This document shows positions 10,191 to 21,972 of a DNA stretch of 64,000 nt, in pieces. The DNA is taken from positions 27,715,557 to 27,779,556 of the forward strand of contig NC_092320.1 in NCBI RefSeq assembly GCF_036785885.1, read 5' to 3'. This stretch comes from Coffea arabica (taxonomy: Eukaryota; Streptophyta; Magnoliopsida; Gentianales; Rubiaceae). The position numbers were made by a program, and so were the translations under genes. Position 1 is the stretch's first letter, and each line of letters opens with the position of its first letter. The notes beneath the pieces were generated by a model, which was not told where the DNA came from, ran no database searches, and worked only from the letters and a program-made list of their open reading frames with translations.

Positions 10191-12052
10191 ATGTGCGGTG
10201 GAAAGCATGAGATGTTAAAGCAGGTTGCTCTATCCAGCTCAATGTAAATGTCGAGTTGACCTCAAGTTGTTTGGGTTTTTATACAAATTCTATTTTATAC
10301 TTAGAATTGGTTGAGCTTCAAAACTAATGAGCATAAAGCTTTTGTTTGAGTCTGGTTTGGTTAAATTTATGAACCAATCTTGAAATGGGGAGCTCGATTG
10401 AAAGATTAAGCATTGATTTTTATCTTCTAGCTCTAATTGCAATTTTTTTGGATGAGGTTCAAAGGTTAAAAAAAGTAACTTAATTTTGTCTTGTAGCCCT
10501 ACACTTTTTTTTTTTTGGATGCTAAGAGATATATGACCGTATTGATAAATTAAACCTAAACGGAATATTTGTACACTATTATGTCATTTAGGGTTATTCA
10601 AAAAGAATTGAAAGGGTGGGTAACCAAGAAAATCGAATTGGTCCAAACCCAAAAATAGGGTGCCAATTCATAATTTTAAAAATGGGTAGGTTATTTGAAC
10701 CTACTTGAGAAATTATGTTAGGGTATGGTTTTCAATTTTAAAAAATGGGGTTGTTACTTGAGCCTACTCGCATGTATGGAAGATTGGTTAAAATAATCAG
10801 TATCCAAACCTCAACCCAAAATTATTTAGTCATTTAATAATAATTTAAATTATGAACCACATGTCATTATACATTTTATTTGTCATCACTTATGAACTTA
10901 TATATTTAACCCTATCTTCCATTTCTTTTGTCCATTTCCTATCTTCTTTGCCACTAATTTCATTTACTCTATGACTCTATTTTTTTCTCTTTGTTCAAAA
11001 TTCCTTTTCATTTCTCATAAATTCTATCCCTTTCACCACGCTATTTATTTTGGTTTTAATATTTAGACGATGCATTTTTTATTGTAAAGCAACCTGTCAT
11101 CCTTAATAAAAATGAATTAATAGTTTTCAAGAAGTAGAAAAAAAAATGAAAATGTTTGGAATATTTTATGTTTTAATTATCTATTGTCTTTTGATTTTCT
11201 ATTTTGTTGGTGGTTTTTTTAGAGTTATAGGATTAAATACTTTTTATTAATTTGGACAACTATTATGTTATTTTCTTTGTTAATCTAATTTTGTTTTTCT
11301 TTTTTCCTACAAGTACAAGAGGGTTAGGTTACCCTGCATACCTGACCCTATCTTGCAAGTTAACCAATTAGCAGTTAATCTATTGAATAGAATTAGGGTA
11401 TAAAATACAATTTTACCAAATTGCTATTTGCGGTTAGAGTCGGTGAAATTGTCAATGGATCGGGTGTCAATGGACTCGTGACCCGATCCATGAAAACCTC
11501 TCCTAGTAAGTGATCTGCGGGGAAGTTGAGAGGATAAGGATGAACACACAAAATAACAAGTGACCTAGAATGACATAGAATAAGCTAGCTTATTTACTCT
11601 GATTTCCTTCTAAATATTGGTCTTCTAGCTTAACCATTGACACTTATTATGAAAAATCCTTTGAGTTATTGTGAACTAAGACAAATGAAAAAAGAAAATT
11701 AAATGTTATTTACAAAATATACAAGTGCAAGTTTCCAGTTTTTAATCATACAATCTTCATAGTCATAAATCATGTCATAAACAATATTGAAAACTACCTT
11801 TCACATAAGAAAAAAGAAGAAATGTTCTTGAATTTGATCCATAGATTAATCAACCCATTTTAAGTGTACTAGTTACAATTTTAGTCCCCATGCGCAAATC
11901 TAGTTTCCAATCTATTTATCAAAGCAAATGTAATCCCCAATCTATCTAATTTTGCGTAAAATTGGGTAAGTGATAGATTTCGTTTAATTTTCTAACGGAA
12001 TCATTACATGTGCAGTCACGTGACTTCACTTAACAACTTTTCCCCTTTTTTT
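10191..12052. other. intergenic AT-rich DNA
   Basis: No convincing ORF or RNA gene is visible. 10580-10770 and 11300-11480 contain short GGGT-rich, repeat-like phrases suggesting an old unclassified element. There is a poly(T) run near 10505. Confidence 0.4.
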
Positions 12053-12564
12053 CTTTTAAATCAGAAAACCCATCCAAAACTTAACTATTCATTTTGCTTT
12101 TTACCTCTTGTTAATTAAATAAACTAAACAAAAAGAGGAAAAAACAAAAAACTATCATTTTCTTCACAAACAAGAGAGAAACCCTAAGATCCAGAGATAG
12201 AGGACATTGCTGCAAATCAATGAAAAACCCTTGAAGATCTTGTTGAGATTGTTGGTGGGGTGGAGCTGCTAAGGAGAAATGTCGATGGGGCCTAAAGAAT
12301 TGAACAAAGCCCCACCTTCGAACTATTTCTCTTTTTTCTTTTAAATTAGAAAACCCATCCAAAACTTAACTACTCTTTTTTTTTTATCTCTTGTTAATTA
12401 AATACACCAAACAAAAAGAGAGAAAATGAAAAACTATCATTTTCTTCACAAATGAGATAGAAACCCTAAGATCCAGAAATAGAGGACATTACTGCAAATC
12501 AATGAAAAACCCTTGAAGATCTTGCTAAAATTGTTGGTGGGGTGGAGTTGTGAAGGAGAAGTGT
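12053..12564 (+). repeat. 285-bp tandem duplication, two units
   Basis: Two copies of a roughly 230-base sequence start near 12053 and 12338, offset by about 285 bases. Both contain AGAAAACCCATCC, then GAAACCCTAAGATCCAGA and CCCTTGAAGATCTTG. They differ by scattered substitutions. The unit is non-coding as far as I can see. Confidence 0.75.
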
Positions 12565-14500
12565 TGATGAGTGATTAGCATTTATTTTGCCTATTTTTAG
12601 TTAGGTTTTAGGGTAAATTTTTGGTGTGTTTTAAGTTAAAATGGAAGAATTGAATTCCTTTATAAGTTGTTTTTTATACAAGTAGTGTTTCTTAACCACA
12701 ACATGCAAAAGTCTGGATTAATATGCAAATTTGTGTTGTTTTTGTAGGTTTTGGTATCCTTTGAATTGATTCAACTCAAGAAGAGTTTGACAGTTTTGAC
12801 ACATCTTGATATTTGGCAATATCTTGAATTACAAGTACCGGATTGAGATGATTCCTAATCCATTTAAAAGCTAAGACATATGTATCCCTACAATTCTTGT
12901 GAGACATCAAAATCCAGTTCATTGATTTTCCTAGCCAAAATTCAAAATACAGTTGAAAAAATTTATGTCAAAAGATAAAATAGAGCATCGACCAATTAGG
13001 AGTATTTTAGTCATTCATTAAACTACAGAGATTCAAATAAGCTTACTCTTGATGCATTGAAAAGTTAATTCAAAGAGCTATAACTTTCATATTTTGTGCA
13101 AGAGCTAATTCGGCTTCCATCATCAAGAAAATTGCAGTTGAAGTTGGTCCAAAAATAGAGCAAAGTTGAGATTTGAGCAAAAAGTGCAAAACTGAAAAAC
13201 ATGAAGAACTGCGAGGTGATCCGTGAGGTATATCCCTAAGAAGCTTCTACAAGTTGATTCTGCAACTTGTATTCGTTTCACACTACGTTATGGACTAATT
13301 TTTCTGATAAAATCTGGCTGGTTCTAGCTAAATTTGAGTTGGAAAAGTGAAGAACAACTTTAGGACCACATTATAAGCTCATTTTCTCATCCAAAAATAT
13401 CTATAAATACCCCTTGTATCTCATTCATTTGAGCACCTTTAGCATCTTGTTCCACCTTGTAGTAAGAAGTAGAATAGAGTAGAAGTAGAGATAGAAATAG
13501 TTTAGCTCTAGTTTCATATTGAGAGTTTCTTTCTTAGTTTAAGAGTTTTGAGAGGAAGATGAAAACACCCTTATACCAAATTTATTTGAGAGATCAACTT
13601 GTGAAGGAATTCAAAAATTCAAACTTGAAGATATTGAATAAGAATTCTTCTTCCTAAACTTTGTTTCTTGTTCTTATTTGTCATACTTTATTACAAGTTT
13701 GTTTCATACTTAGATGTTCTTAATATGATGTTGAGCTATGTTTTTTCATATTCTAGAGTGAAGATGAACTTCTTGTAGTTTTGATTGGATAGGAGATGAT
13801 CATGCTTTTTCATGATTTGTTAGTTTGAGAACTTGTGCTTATGCTTTCAAATTGTTTGGCCATCAACTATGAATGATTTAATAATTGTTGAGCAATGAAA
13901 GTTACCTTGAAATAGATCTAAGTTCTTAAACATTAGTCTTATTCTCACGGAAGTAGTGAATAATAGTTTGTTGGATTCATACAATAACTTCATTGAATTT
14001 ATTTAGCTTGTTTCTTATATTTTCTCTATGAACATGGGTGAAGGATGATTCAAGAAATTAAAGAAATTGGCAATAGTAATTTTTAGAGGAATTAGCCAAG
14101 GTAGTTTCTCTTAAGAAAGCCCATTGGCGAAAGTAAGGACATACATTTGGAAGTTATTCTTTGATAATTTATTGAATCATAAGCATAATCATCTTTACTA
14201 ATTTCTAATCTTGATATAACAAGGGATTCTAATCCCTAAGATCTTCTCACTTAATTTTTAAACAATTCTAATCTAATTTGTCTTTACTTTTATTTATTTA
14301 TTTTGCAACATACCTCCTATATGGTTGGTTTTACCATCTAATGGCCTCCTATATTATTATTTATAACTAGGTGGTACAAACACCCATGGTTAATTTTGGC
14401 TATTTCTAAGTACTAAATTCTTCATCAAAGGCACAATTTACCTTCAAGAATTAAATACGGCGAGAAAAGGAAGAAGACACACCCAACAAGAGTAAATTAA
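12565..14500 (+). mobile_element. 5' LTR and leader of Athila-type retrotransposon
   Basis: Non-coding sequence begins near TGATGAGTGATTAGC at 12565 and leads into a Ty3/gypsy gag at about 14500. A TATA box, TATAAATA, sits near 13400 and is followed by a plausible transcription start, as expected of an LTR promoter. The LTR 3' border and primer-binding site are not clear. No 3' LTR was found in the window. Confidence 0.45.
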
Positions 14501-15880
14501 GATGGAAAGTCTAGGTAAAACTCCCGTCGAAATAGAGCAGCAAAGGCCAAAACCTTTGAGGGATTATGCCTTGTCAAAGGAATCGAGAGCACAAATTAAT
14601 ATTGCAAGGCCGGCAATTAATGCAAACAACTTTGAAGTCAAACTCTCGTTCATCCAAATGGTTCAACAAGGTTAATTTGGAGGAAATGCAACAGCAGATC
14701 CGAATACTCATCTAGCTAATTTCATGGATTTATGTGATACAATCAAAATAAATGGAGTAAGTGATGATACAATTAAGTTAAGGTTATTTCCTTTTTCACT
14801 TTGTGATAAAGCGAAAGTATGACTTAATTCTTATCTACCTAATACTTTCACTTCTTGGGGTGAGTTGATAAAAGCATTTTTGAATAAATATTTTCCTCCC
14901 AAAAAAATAGTTAAATTTCACATGGATATCACAGGTTTTACTCAACATGAAGGCGAGTCATTATATGAAGTTTAGGAGAGATTTAAAGATCTTCAAATAA
15001 GATATCTCCACCATGGCCTTCCCGATTGGTTGGTTGTTCAAACTTTCTATAATGAACTCAACTATCCAACCAAGATCAACATAGATGTTGCTGTTGGTAG
15101 AGGTTTAATGGGAAAATCAACCTAGGATGCTCGATCTTTGACAGAAGAAATATCCTCTGACAACTATCAATGGACAAATGAAAGAGATAAGTCAAGAAGA
15201 GTGGCATGTATGTATCAAATTGACACTCTCAACTTTTTAAGGGCTAAATTAGAAAATATATTTAATTCTCGAATGGATAACATTGAGAAGTTGTTAAGTA
15301 AAGAAGGGGGAAATTGGTCAAATTCTCATGTAAGTGTTGCATAATGTTCAACATGTGGCGGTGATCATGATAGTGCTATTTGTTTTCATGTGGAGCAAAT
15401 TTATAATGTTAACAACTATAATTGGCCACTTCAAAATAATTCTTTTTCAAACACTTACAATCCCGATTGGAAGAATCATCCTAATTTAGGGTGGAGAGAC
15501 CAATCAAATTCACAAAAACCTATCAATCCACCCAATTTTTCAACAAGGCCACTTGAGTCATGTATTTCCACTTTGGACGTCAATTTTGAAAAACATGTTC
15601 GTGAAACAAAAGAAAGATTTGATGATGTTAAAATAAGCATGAACAATATGATGCCCGTGATTAGGGATATTTAAGGCCAATTAGGTAATATTGTTAATTC
15701 CATTAATTTGAGATAATTGGACAAATTTCCAAGTAAAACCGAGGTGAATCCTAAAGAACATGTGAATGCAATCACTTTTTATAGTGGTAAACAATTAGAG
15801 GATAATCACCATGGTAAAAGCTGTAAAAGTGATGAAAATGGGGATAATAATGAACAAGAAGATGATGCCTTCTTCTCATA
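14501..15880 (+). pseudogene. Athila-type gag, broken
   Basis: The reading frame starts near ATGGAAAGTCTAGG at 14501. It carries the plant Athila/Tat gag pattern: MVQQG, FGGNATADPNTHLANFMDLC, RLFPFSLCDKAKV, FLNKYFPP and LHHGLPDWLVVQTFYN. Stops interrupt it in several places, for example before FGGNA and after DKAKV. A possible CCHC-like stretch CSTCGGDHDSAICFH follows near 15350, and the protein continues with a proline/asparagine-rich tail to about 15880. Protease and reverse transcriptase are not present before the next insertion, so this is a truncated copy. Confidence 0.75.
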
Positions 15881-16039
15881 TTTCTCGTAAGAATGCTACT
15901 AACTCCGTTCCACATAAGTCAATACTTCTTCGTAGAACAGCCAACAAAAAAATTTGTTTTCCTAACACCACCAACTCTAAGGTAACCATTCCGGTAAGAT
16001 GATGGAGCTTGACAATAACATTGTAGGAGCAGTAATAAT

Positions 16040-17109
16040 CAGTGTTTTGAAAACCGGACCGGACCGGCCGGTTCGACCGGTTGAACAGCGAACCGGCCAT
16101 GGCTCCGGTCCGGTTCAATGCCAGGTTTGACTTTGTCAAGAAACCGGTCAAAAACCGGTCGGACCGCGAAATCGCTGAACTGGATTTGAACCGGTTATTT
16201 CCGGTTTTTGAGTTTTCCTTTTTTTTTTTTTTTTTTTTTTTTGCAAAATGTAGTTATCAAGATTCGAACTCAAGACCTTTGTAATAGATGACCAATGTAG
16301 TAACCGTTGCACTATCACATCTTATTAGTTTTTTTTTGATAACTTATTTATATAAAACAAACACTCATATTTCTTTTGTTCCATTTTTTTTTACAAAATA
16401 TCATCCTTTCATGACTCTTTCTTTTTAATCTTCAACACACACACACACACTCTCTCTCTATCATCTTTTCTTTTGCCACTCATTTTTTAATCAAACCTCT
16501 TTATTTTTAATTTATTGATGTTTTCTTCCATACTTTAATTTTGTTTTTGTCCATTAAATTTAAAAAAGTTAAAAAAGAATTATTTTTCTTTAACCCAATT
16601 TATTTAATACCACAACCACTCACTTTTATTTCATTTTTTGTTTCTTATCAAATTTGCATTTCTATTTTCAATTCTCTTGATTTTCTTCGAACTCCAAACT
16701 TCCTTTTTTAAATTGTAAATTTAAATTCCAAAATGTAAATTAAAATTTAAGTTCACAATGTCTAAATTCTCATAGACGTGAATTTTGTATAATTTCAAAT
16801 ATTGTGATATTTTTGGATTATATTTAAGATTTTTTTGGTAGATATAATTGAAATTGAGATGAAATTTATTTGTTTTAACTTATAATTTAAAAATTTTATT
16901 TTTAAAAATCCAAGTTATTCAAAAATAGTAAACTTTTCATCATATAAAGTATTAAATTATCCATTACATGTCTTATTTTGTGCACATATATATTTATATA
17001 AATTATTTTTTAAAAAATTCATTGAACCGAGGTTGAACCGGTCCGACCGGTTGAACCTCGACCCTTTCACTTCACCGGTTCGATTAACGGTCCGGTTTTT
17101 AAAACATTG
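16040..17109. mobile_element. nonautonomous hAT-type element (CCGGTT family)
   Basis: The ends read CAGTGTTTTGAAAACCGG and, inverted, CAATGTTTTAAAAACCGG, and the element is flanked by a perfect 8-bp duplication GTAATAAT at 16032-16039 and 17110-17117. Eight-base duplications and CARTG ends are hAT hallmarks. CCGGTT-rich subterminal repeats lie at both ends; the core is AT-rich, with a (CA)n(CT)n microsatellite near 16440. No transposase is encoded. Confidence 0.85.
16250..16325 (-). ncRNA. tRNA-like / SINE-like segment inside the hAT element
   Basis: On the minus strand the sequence contains TAGTGCAACGG, which fits a pol III A box, and GAGTTCGAATC, which fits a B box about 40 bases on. A run of some 24 A residues follows (T tract at 16220-16242 on the plus strand). 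It looks like a small tRNA-derived retroposon or tRNA pseudogene, not a functional tRNA. Confidence 0.4.
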
Positions 17110-17117
17110 GTAATAAT

Positions 17118-17965
17118 TGGACCCTTTAGTCCTGAATAGTTAGTTAGCCGAGGAGTTTAATGGGTGTTATAGGGTTGATTAGGTCACGTGCATTCTATTC
17201 GGGTGCCGTTAATGTTACAGGCCATTTTGTAGCTCCGCAGTCATTTTTGCACAATATGTCAAAATTATCCTTCTCAGGTCCTAATGCAATCTAGACTTTG
17301 GAGGAGTAGTTTTGTCATTTTAACATAAATTTGTTGCGAAAATAAAATATGGGTTGCGGCGTTATCGTTTGCCCTTCTGTTGAAGTGAGCTGAAAACGTG
17401 CTTTTAATTACCTGAAGCCGTGATTTGGAAGAAAGAAGTTAAGAAGAAGGCGCAGGTCGTAAGACAGGTTTTTGTTGTGTCTCTTTGGCGGTGCTTTTAA
17501 TTAGCTAAAGGCGTGATTTGGAAAAAAGGAGTCAAGGTCTCAAGCCACAATATTTCCGTTTTCCCTTGTTAGAGCATCCAGTTGGCATAGCTCTATTTGG
17601 CCATTTGTCGTTTTGCATTTTCCGGTCTTGTATTCACGCTTTGACCATTTTGTTTTAGAGTAAACAATTGCTCTGTTGAGCTTTCTTTCTCATTTGTTGT
17701 TGTTCCCCAGGTCTCATTCCATCTTCCTCCTTAATGTACCATCTCCTGCCCTGTCATCTACTCATTAACAGTATCAATGGGATTCTTGAGGTTCTGCACT
17801 CAGTTCTCTTAATTCCTCTTACATATTAATGGGATTCTCGAGTTTCTGGACTCAATTTTCTTATTGCTTTTCTGGTATTTGAATTGGGTTTCCCAATTTT
17901 ATCCATCAGGGCCTAGGCCACATTACATTTTTGTGCTTCGGACCATTAATGATGTTATAAGAATA
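17118..17965. other. unassigned sequence with internal direct repeats
   Basis: No ORF is supported. Two pairs of short direct repeats are visible: GTGCTTTTAATTA at 17399 and 17491 with about 46 similar bases, and AATGGGATTCT at 17776 and 17828 with about 36 similar bases. The stretch is less AT-rich than its neighbours and could be a relic of a transcribed region. Confidence 0.35.
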
Positions 17966-19660
17966 TCCTATATATATATAAAAAGGAGTTGTTGTATGAC
18001 TCTTGGGTGATTTTCATCTAACATTTGTAGGGGCGTTTTGGTAATGGTAAAAATATAACAGTATTGATTAAGCATAATGCACAAGTTTCTGTTGCCTAAT
18101 TTCGCATGGTTTACCTACTGTACCCTTTAGTGGCTAATGGTTTGGCTACTTTGCCATTGATTTAGCAAAGTGGGTAGAAAAACGAAATTAATTCCCCTCA
18201 AGTATGTTTAGCTGAATTGATTATGCAAATTAAATGCATTTAAGATAATATTGGTGCATAAGGCTAAAAATGAATACTTGAATTGTAACTGTAGAAAGTT
18301 TCATCTTCTTCATCATTAAAGCTCAAGAACCATTAATTCAACTCTTGCAACAAATGCCACTTATTTGAATTAGTAACTGTAGCACATTGATAAGGCCATT
18401 AAAGTGTGAGAGGTAAAGAATCATTTGGAATAAATGTTACAAGAGTACGCAAGACCTCCCATTTTCTTCAACATTTGCTCATCAATTTGTAATGTAGGTT
18501 ACAATAATGGCTATTGTTAAGGTACAAAATTGTGGATTAAGAAGGTTTGCACAATACCAAAGTTGGGTTTGTAGAGGTATGCTCAATTTTGCTCTTGCTT
18601 GCTGGTCTATGAGTTGCATAGCTTCCATTCTTCAAAATCCTGAATAAGCCTTTGTGCTTTCTATTGCAAGCGAGCGAAGTGTGGAGAGATTTTGCTCTTA
18701 GATTGCATTTTACTACCGAAAGTACAAGGTAACTCTATATTTCCACTTGATGCATGTCATTTATTGATTAAATATTATTACAATTATACTTGATCCATTT
18801 GAATCATGTGCTTAAATGAACAAGTGTGTGAATAATTGTTCCACTTTGAAAATTATCTTGTAGTTGATGCAATTTATTGGTTCAATAGTTAAGTGACTGA
18901 GTTGTTGTGTGTGGGTAGAAATTGCCATTTGAATAGATAAATGACTATACTTACATGCTTTTTTATTTTTGTATTGAATTTCGTAGACCTGATAATTGTT
19001 TGATATAAGTTAGTGTTTGTAATGAGGAAAATTAATTTGCTCTCTAATTATTTGTAGATGCATGTATTGATTGAAATAATGGTTCTTAGTTGTAGTAGTC
19101 AAGCAAACAAATGCTATATATAAATTTTCTATGTTTAAGTTTAGGGCTTGTTGGTTGAAATTTAGGATGGATCAAACAAACAATATTGAAAAACTTAATG
19201 CTAAAAGCAATTTGGGAATCAAAAGGCAAGAAAAAGATATGTATTGTTATCAGTAGAAGAAAAAGATAAAGTACGATTAGAACAACAGAAAATAAGCGTA
19301 AAGCACTAAAAATTCATGTTCATTTTGTTAAAACTATTAAACAAAACAATGGTGAGTGTTCTTGATTGAACAAGCTAATTTTGTTTGAAAGATTAAACTT
19401 AGGGGAAAATGATACATATGATAACACCATGAGTTTCCATTTGTATTAGACATGGAAAAAGAAAGTAGGGAACCGTGCCGTTACTGCTCAAGAAAAGAAT
19501 CTAGCCAAGCACCAGAAAAATGTAATGCTAATTATGACAATAGAAAGCTTAAGGAACATATAAGTGTGTTTCACTTGATATCAAGTTATCAAACACTGTT
19601 AAATTATTTGATCACACCACAGGTATCAATCCCCACGCTTCGCGTGGGACTTCCCTCTAG
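17966..19660 (+). mobile_element. nonautonomous Helitron
   Basis: The 5' end is TCCTATATATATATAAAAAG, preceded by A. The 3' end carries a 7-bp hairpin (CCCACGC, loop TTC, GCGTGGG at 19632-19648) eleven or so bases before a terminal CTAG, followed by T. TC start, hairpin, CTRR end and A/T target are the Helitron signature. The body of 1695 bases has no Rep/helicase and I recognise no captured exon. Confidence 0.75.
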
Positions 19661-21972
19661 TATAGAAAATAAAACTGACTTGGGGTGTTCAATGGCTGTG
19701 ATCCATAATTTGGTTTAAAAAAAATAACTTTTTTCAATAAGACCACCATCTTGTTATCGTCCAAATTTTGTTTTGATAAATCAGATATCGGGAATTGAAT
19801 TTTAACTAAATAACTGCAAACATTCAAAATTTAAAATGTAAGCTAAAAATATTGATTTTTTTTTTCTATTCATCAAATTAAAATTAGAGCTTATCTAACG
19901 AGTACCAATTCAACACCTGTCAAGATAAAAGAATGTGCCAATTTGGCTGAATACCAAGCCAACTACTTTTGTGTACGCAGCATAAAATTATGGTTACATG
20001 TGTAATTGTAACGTCTGACGATAACAAAAGTTTCTTTGCTGAATTGAGCTTCAAGTTGGCATTTTTTTTCCTTTTTGCTTTCTGTAATTAAAACGTAATA
20101 ACTCGCGACAAAGGTTGCTGGCTCCGGCTGATTTAGTAGCATGATAAAGATCCACACCAACACATTTCTTGAACCTTAATGAGAACAACTTCATTTTTGG
20201 TGTCGTATGAGGGAGGAACGGAACAGTAGTCTTTTTTTTTTTTGTTTTGTTTTGTTTTGTTTCGAAACTTTAACTTACTTGCATTGATTTATAACGAGAG
20301 AATACACTTCGAGCAAATGCCCGAAAATCTGTACAATTCATGTTCAAAGACACGGAGGAAACATAATTTTCTCATCCATCAAAATGCCTAAGGCATATGA
20401 GCTAACATTAGCACAAAGATCATTATCATCATTACTAGCTAAGCAAAAAGTGCACATTCGAAACAATGTCTTGACATGTCACTAATAGAATAATCGTGTC
20501 AACACATCAGTGTTTGTGTCAATCCATTTTTGACATAAATTATTTCTTTATCTTGTTTCAGTCAAGTCTTGTTCTTTTTTTTTTTTTTTTTTTTTTCGTT
20601 TTGGTATTTGCGTCTTATCCACTTACCGTGTCGAAAATTGCAATCCTTGATTTTCTTCCATGTCTCATGCTAAGCATAAGCAAAAATCTGTGATCATCAG
20701 AAGGAACAAATTTTGCTATTTCTGCTTGATTTGTGCTCCAGTGTAACAACTTCAGTCTTTTTTTTTTTTTTTTTTTTTTTTTCTCTTTTTCCCCCCACAC
20801 CAAACTTTTCAGGCGTCATGCATGCGCGAGAGTTGGTGTCACCCCAAGACAAATGCCACAGGTGGTGATGCCGGCATGATGACGTCAGCTTCCACAAACA
20901 GAAAAGAGTCTAATTTTAATCCACCACTCATAAAGGGCATTGCACGCTCTAACCTTAAAAGAAGAAGCATCCAATTGACCCTTCAGACACATGGGGTCAG
21001 TATTACAAATCACAATCTATTTTACTCCAGCTCTACCACCACCTCCACCTGCTCACTCTTCTGTTTTTCCATAAAATCACAGTACCTGATAGAGCTGGAA
21101 AGTTGGACAATCTTAACTGCTGGTTCAATTTTATATTGAGCAACTTTCTGACTCTAATTATTCTTACAACTGTCCTTCAATAACAGTACTAGGGCCAAGG
21201 CCATGCCAAGAAAAAAGAAAAGAAGAAAGAAAGAAAGAAGGAAAGGAAATTAAAGAAAAATGATGTATTGTTATTTACCTTACAGATGAATTTCACCACA
21301 ACTTGCTTTACAAAAGGAAGTGAAAGTCAATATTTGTATAAATAAGAAAACGAGTATTATCTTCTAACGTCTACACTTGTAAGTTACTAGAGTTTTTGGG
21401 CTTTCTCCTAGAGAATTATTACTTGGTTGAAGGAATTTCATGCTTTTTTTTTGCGTTCTTTTATTTGTTTACCCTTTTTGCAGAGAGTCTCTCGATAGAA
21501 ACAATATAGAGAAAACTATTGTTCTTTTCAATCGAGGATGAAACGTAGAGAAAACTGAGAAAACTGTTGTTTCTTTCCATTAGAGGATTTAATTCATGGA
21601 ATCAGGAATAGTAGGGAGATAAGGTTAGGAGATACGTTGGGAAGCAAAATCACTTTAAGAGTTAAACGATTATAATCTTTATTTAAAAATAATGAGCTGT
21701 TTATTTATTTTACTTTATTTGGTAATGAGATAATTAGTTACAATTGAATGGGAATAAATAAAAAACCAACCAAAACAAAAGCAACGATGAAGGGGCAACT
21801 AGACAAGTGTGCTTTTAGGCTGTTTCTGAGTCTGTGAATCGAAGGCATGGCAGCATGCCAACTTTTCTTCCACTCATTTCTATTGCTTCCACCCGAAAAT
21901 AAGACCCCTAAACTAAAGTACCAGAGCTGCCCCCCACGAAAATATGCACTGCTGTTATAATCCAATCTTGAA
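19661..21972. other. intergenic DNA upstream of the lectin/PAN gene
   Basis: There are long poly(T) tracts near 20230, 20577 and 20760, a GAAA-rich stretch near 21215, and a perfect TGACGTCA palindrome at 20880-20887 (bZIP/TGA-type site, about 1.1 kb upstream of the gene). No other gene is supported. Confidence 0.4.

Noticed and set aside
16081..16284. Frame rich in CCGGTT-encoded residues.
   Set aside because: Product of the subterminal repeats and the poly(T) tract of the hAT-type element.
16250..16325. Functional tRNA gene.
   Set aside because: Box-like motifs are present but no acceptor stem pairing or anticodon arm was found, and it ends in poly(A).
19452..19718. 88-codon frame crossing the Helitron end.
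   Set aside because: It runs through the 3' hairpin and terminus of the Helitron into flanking DNA, so it cannot be an inherited gene.
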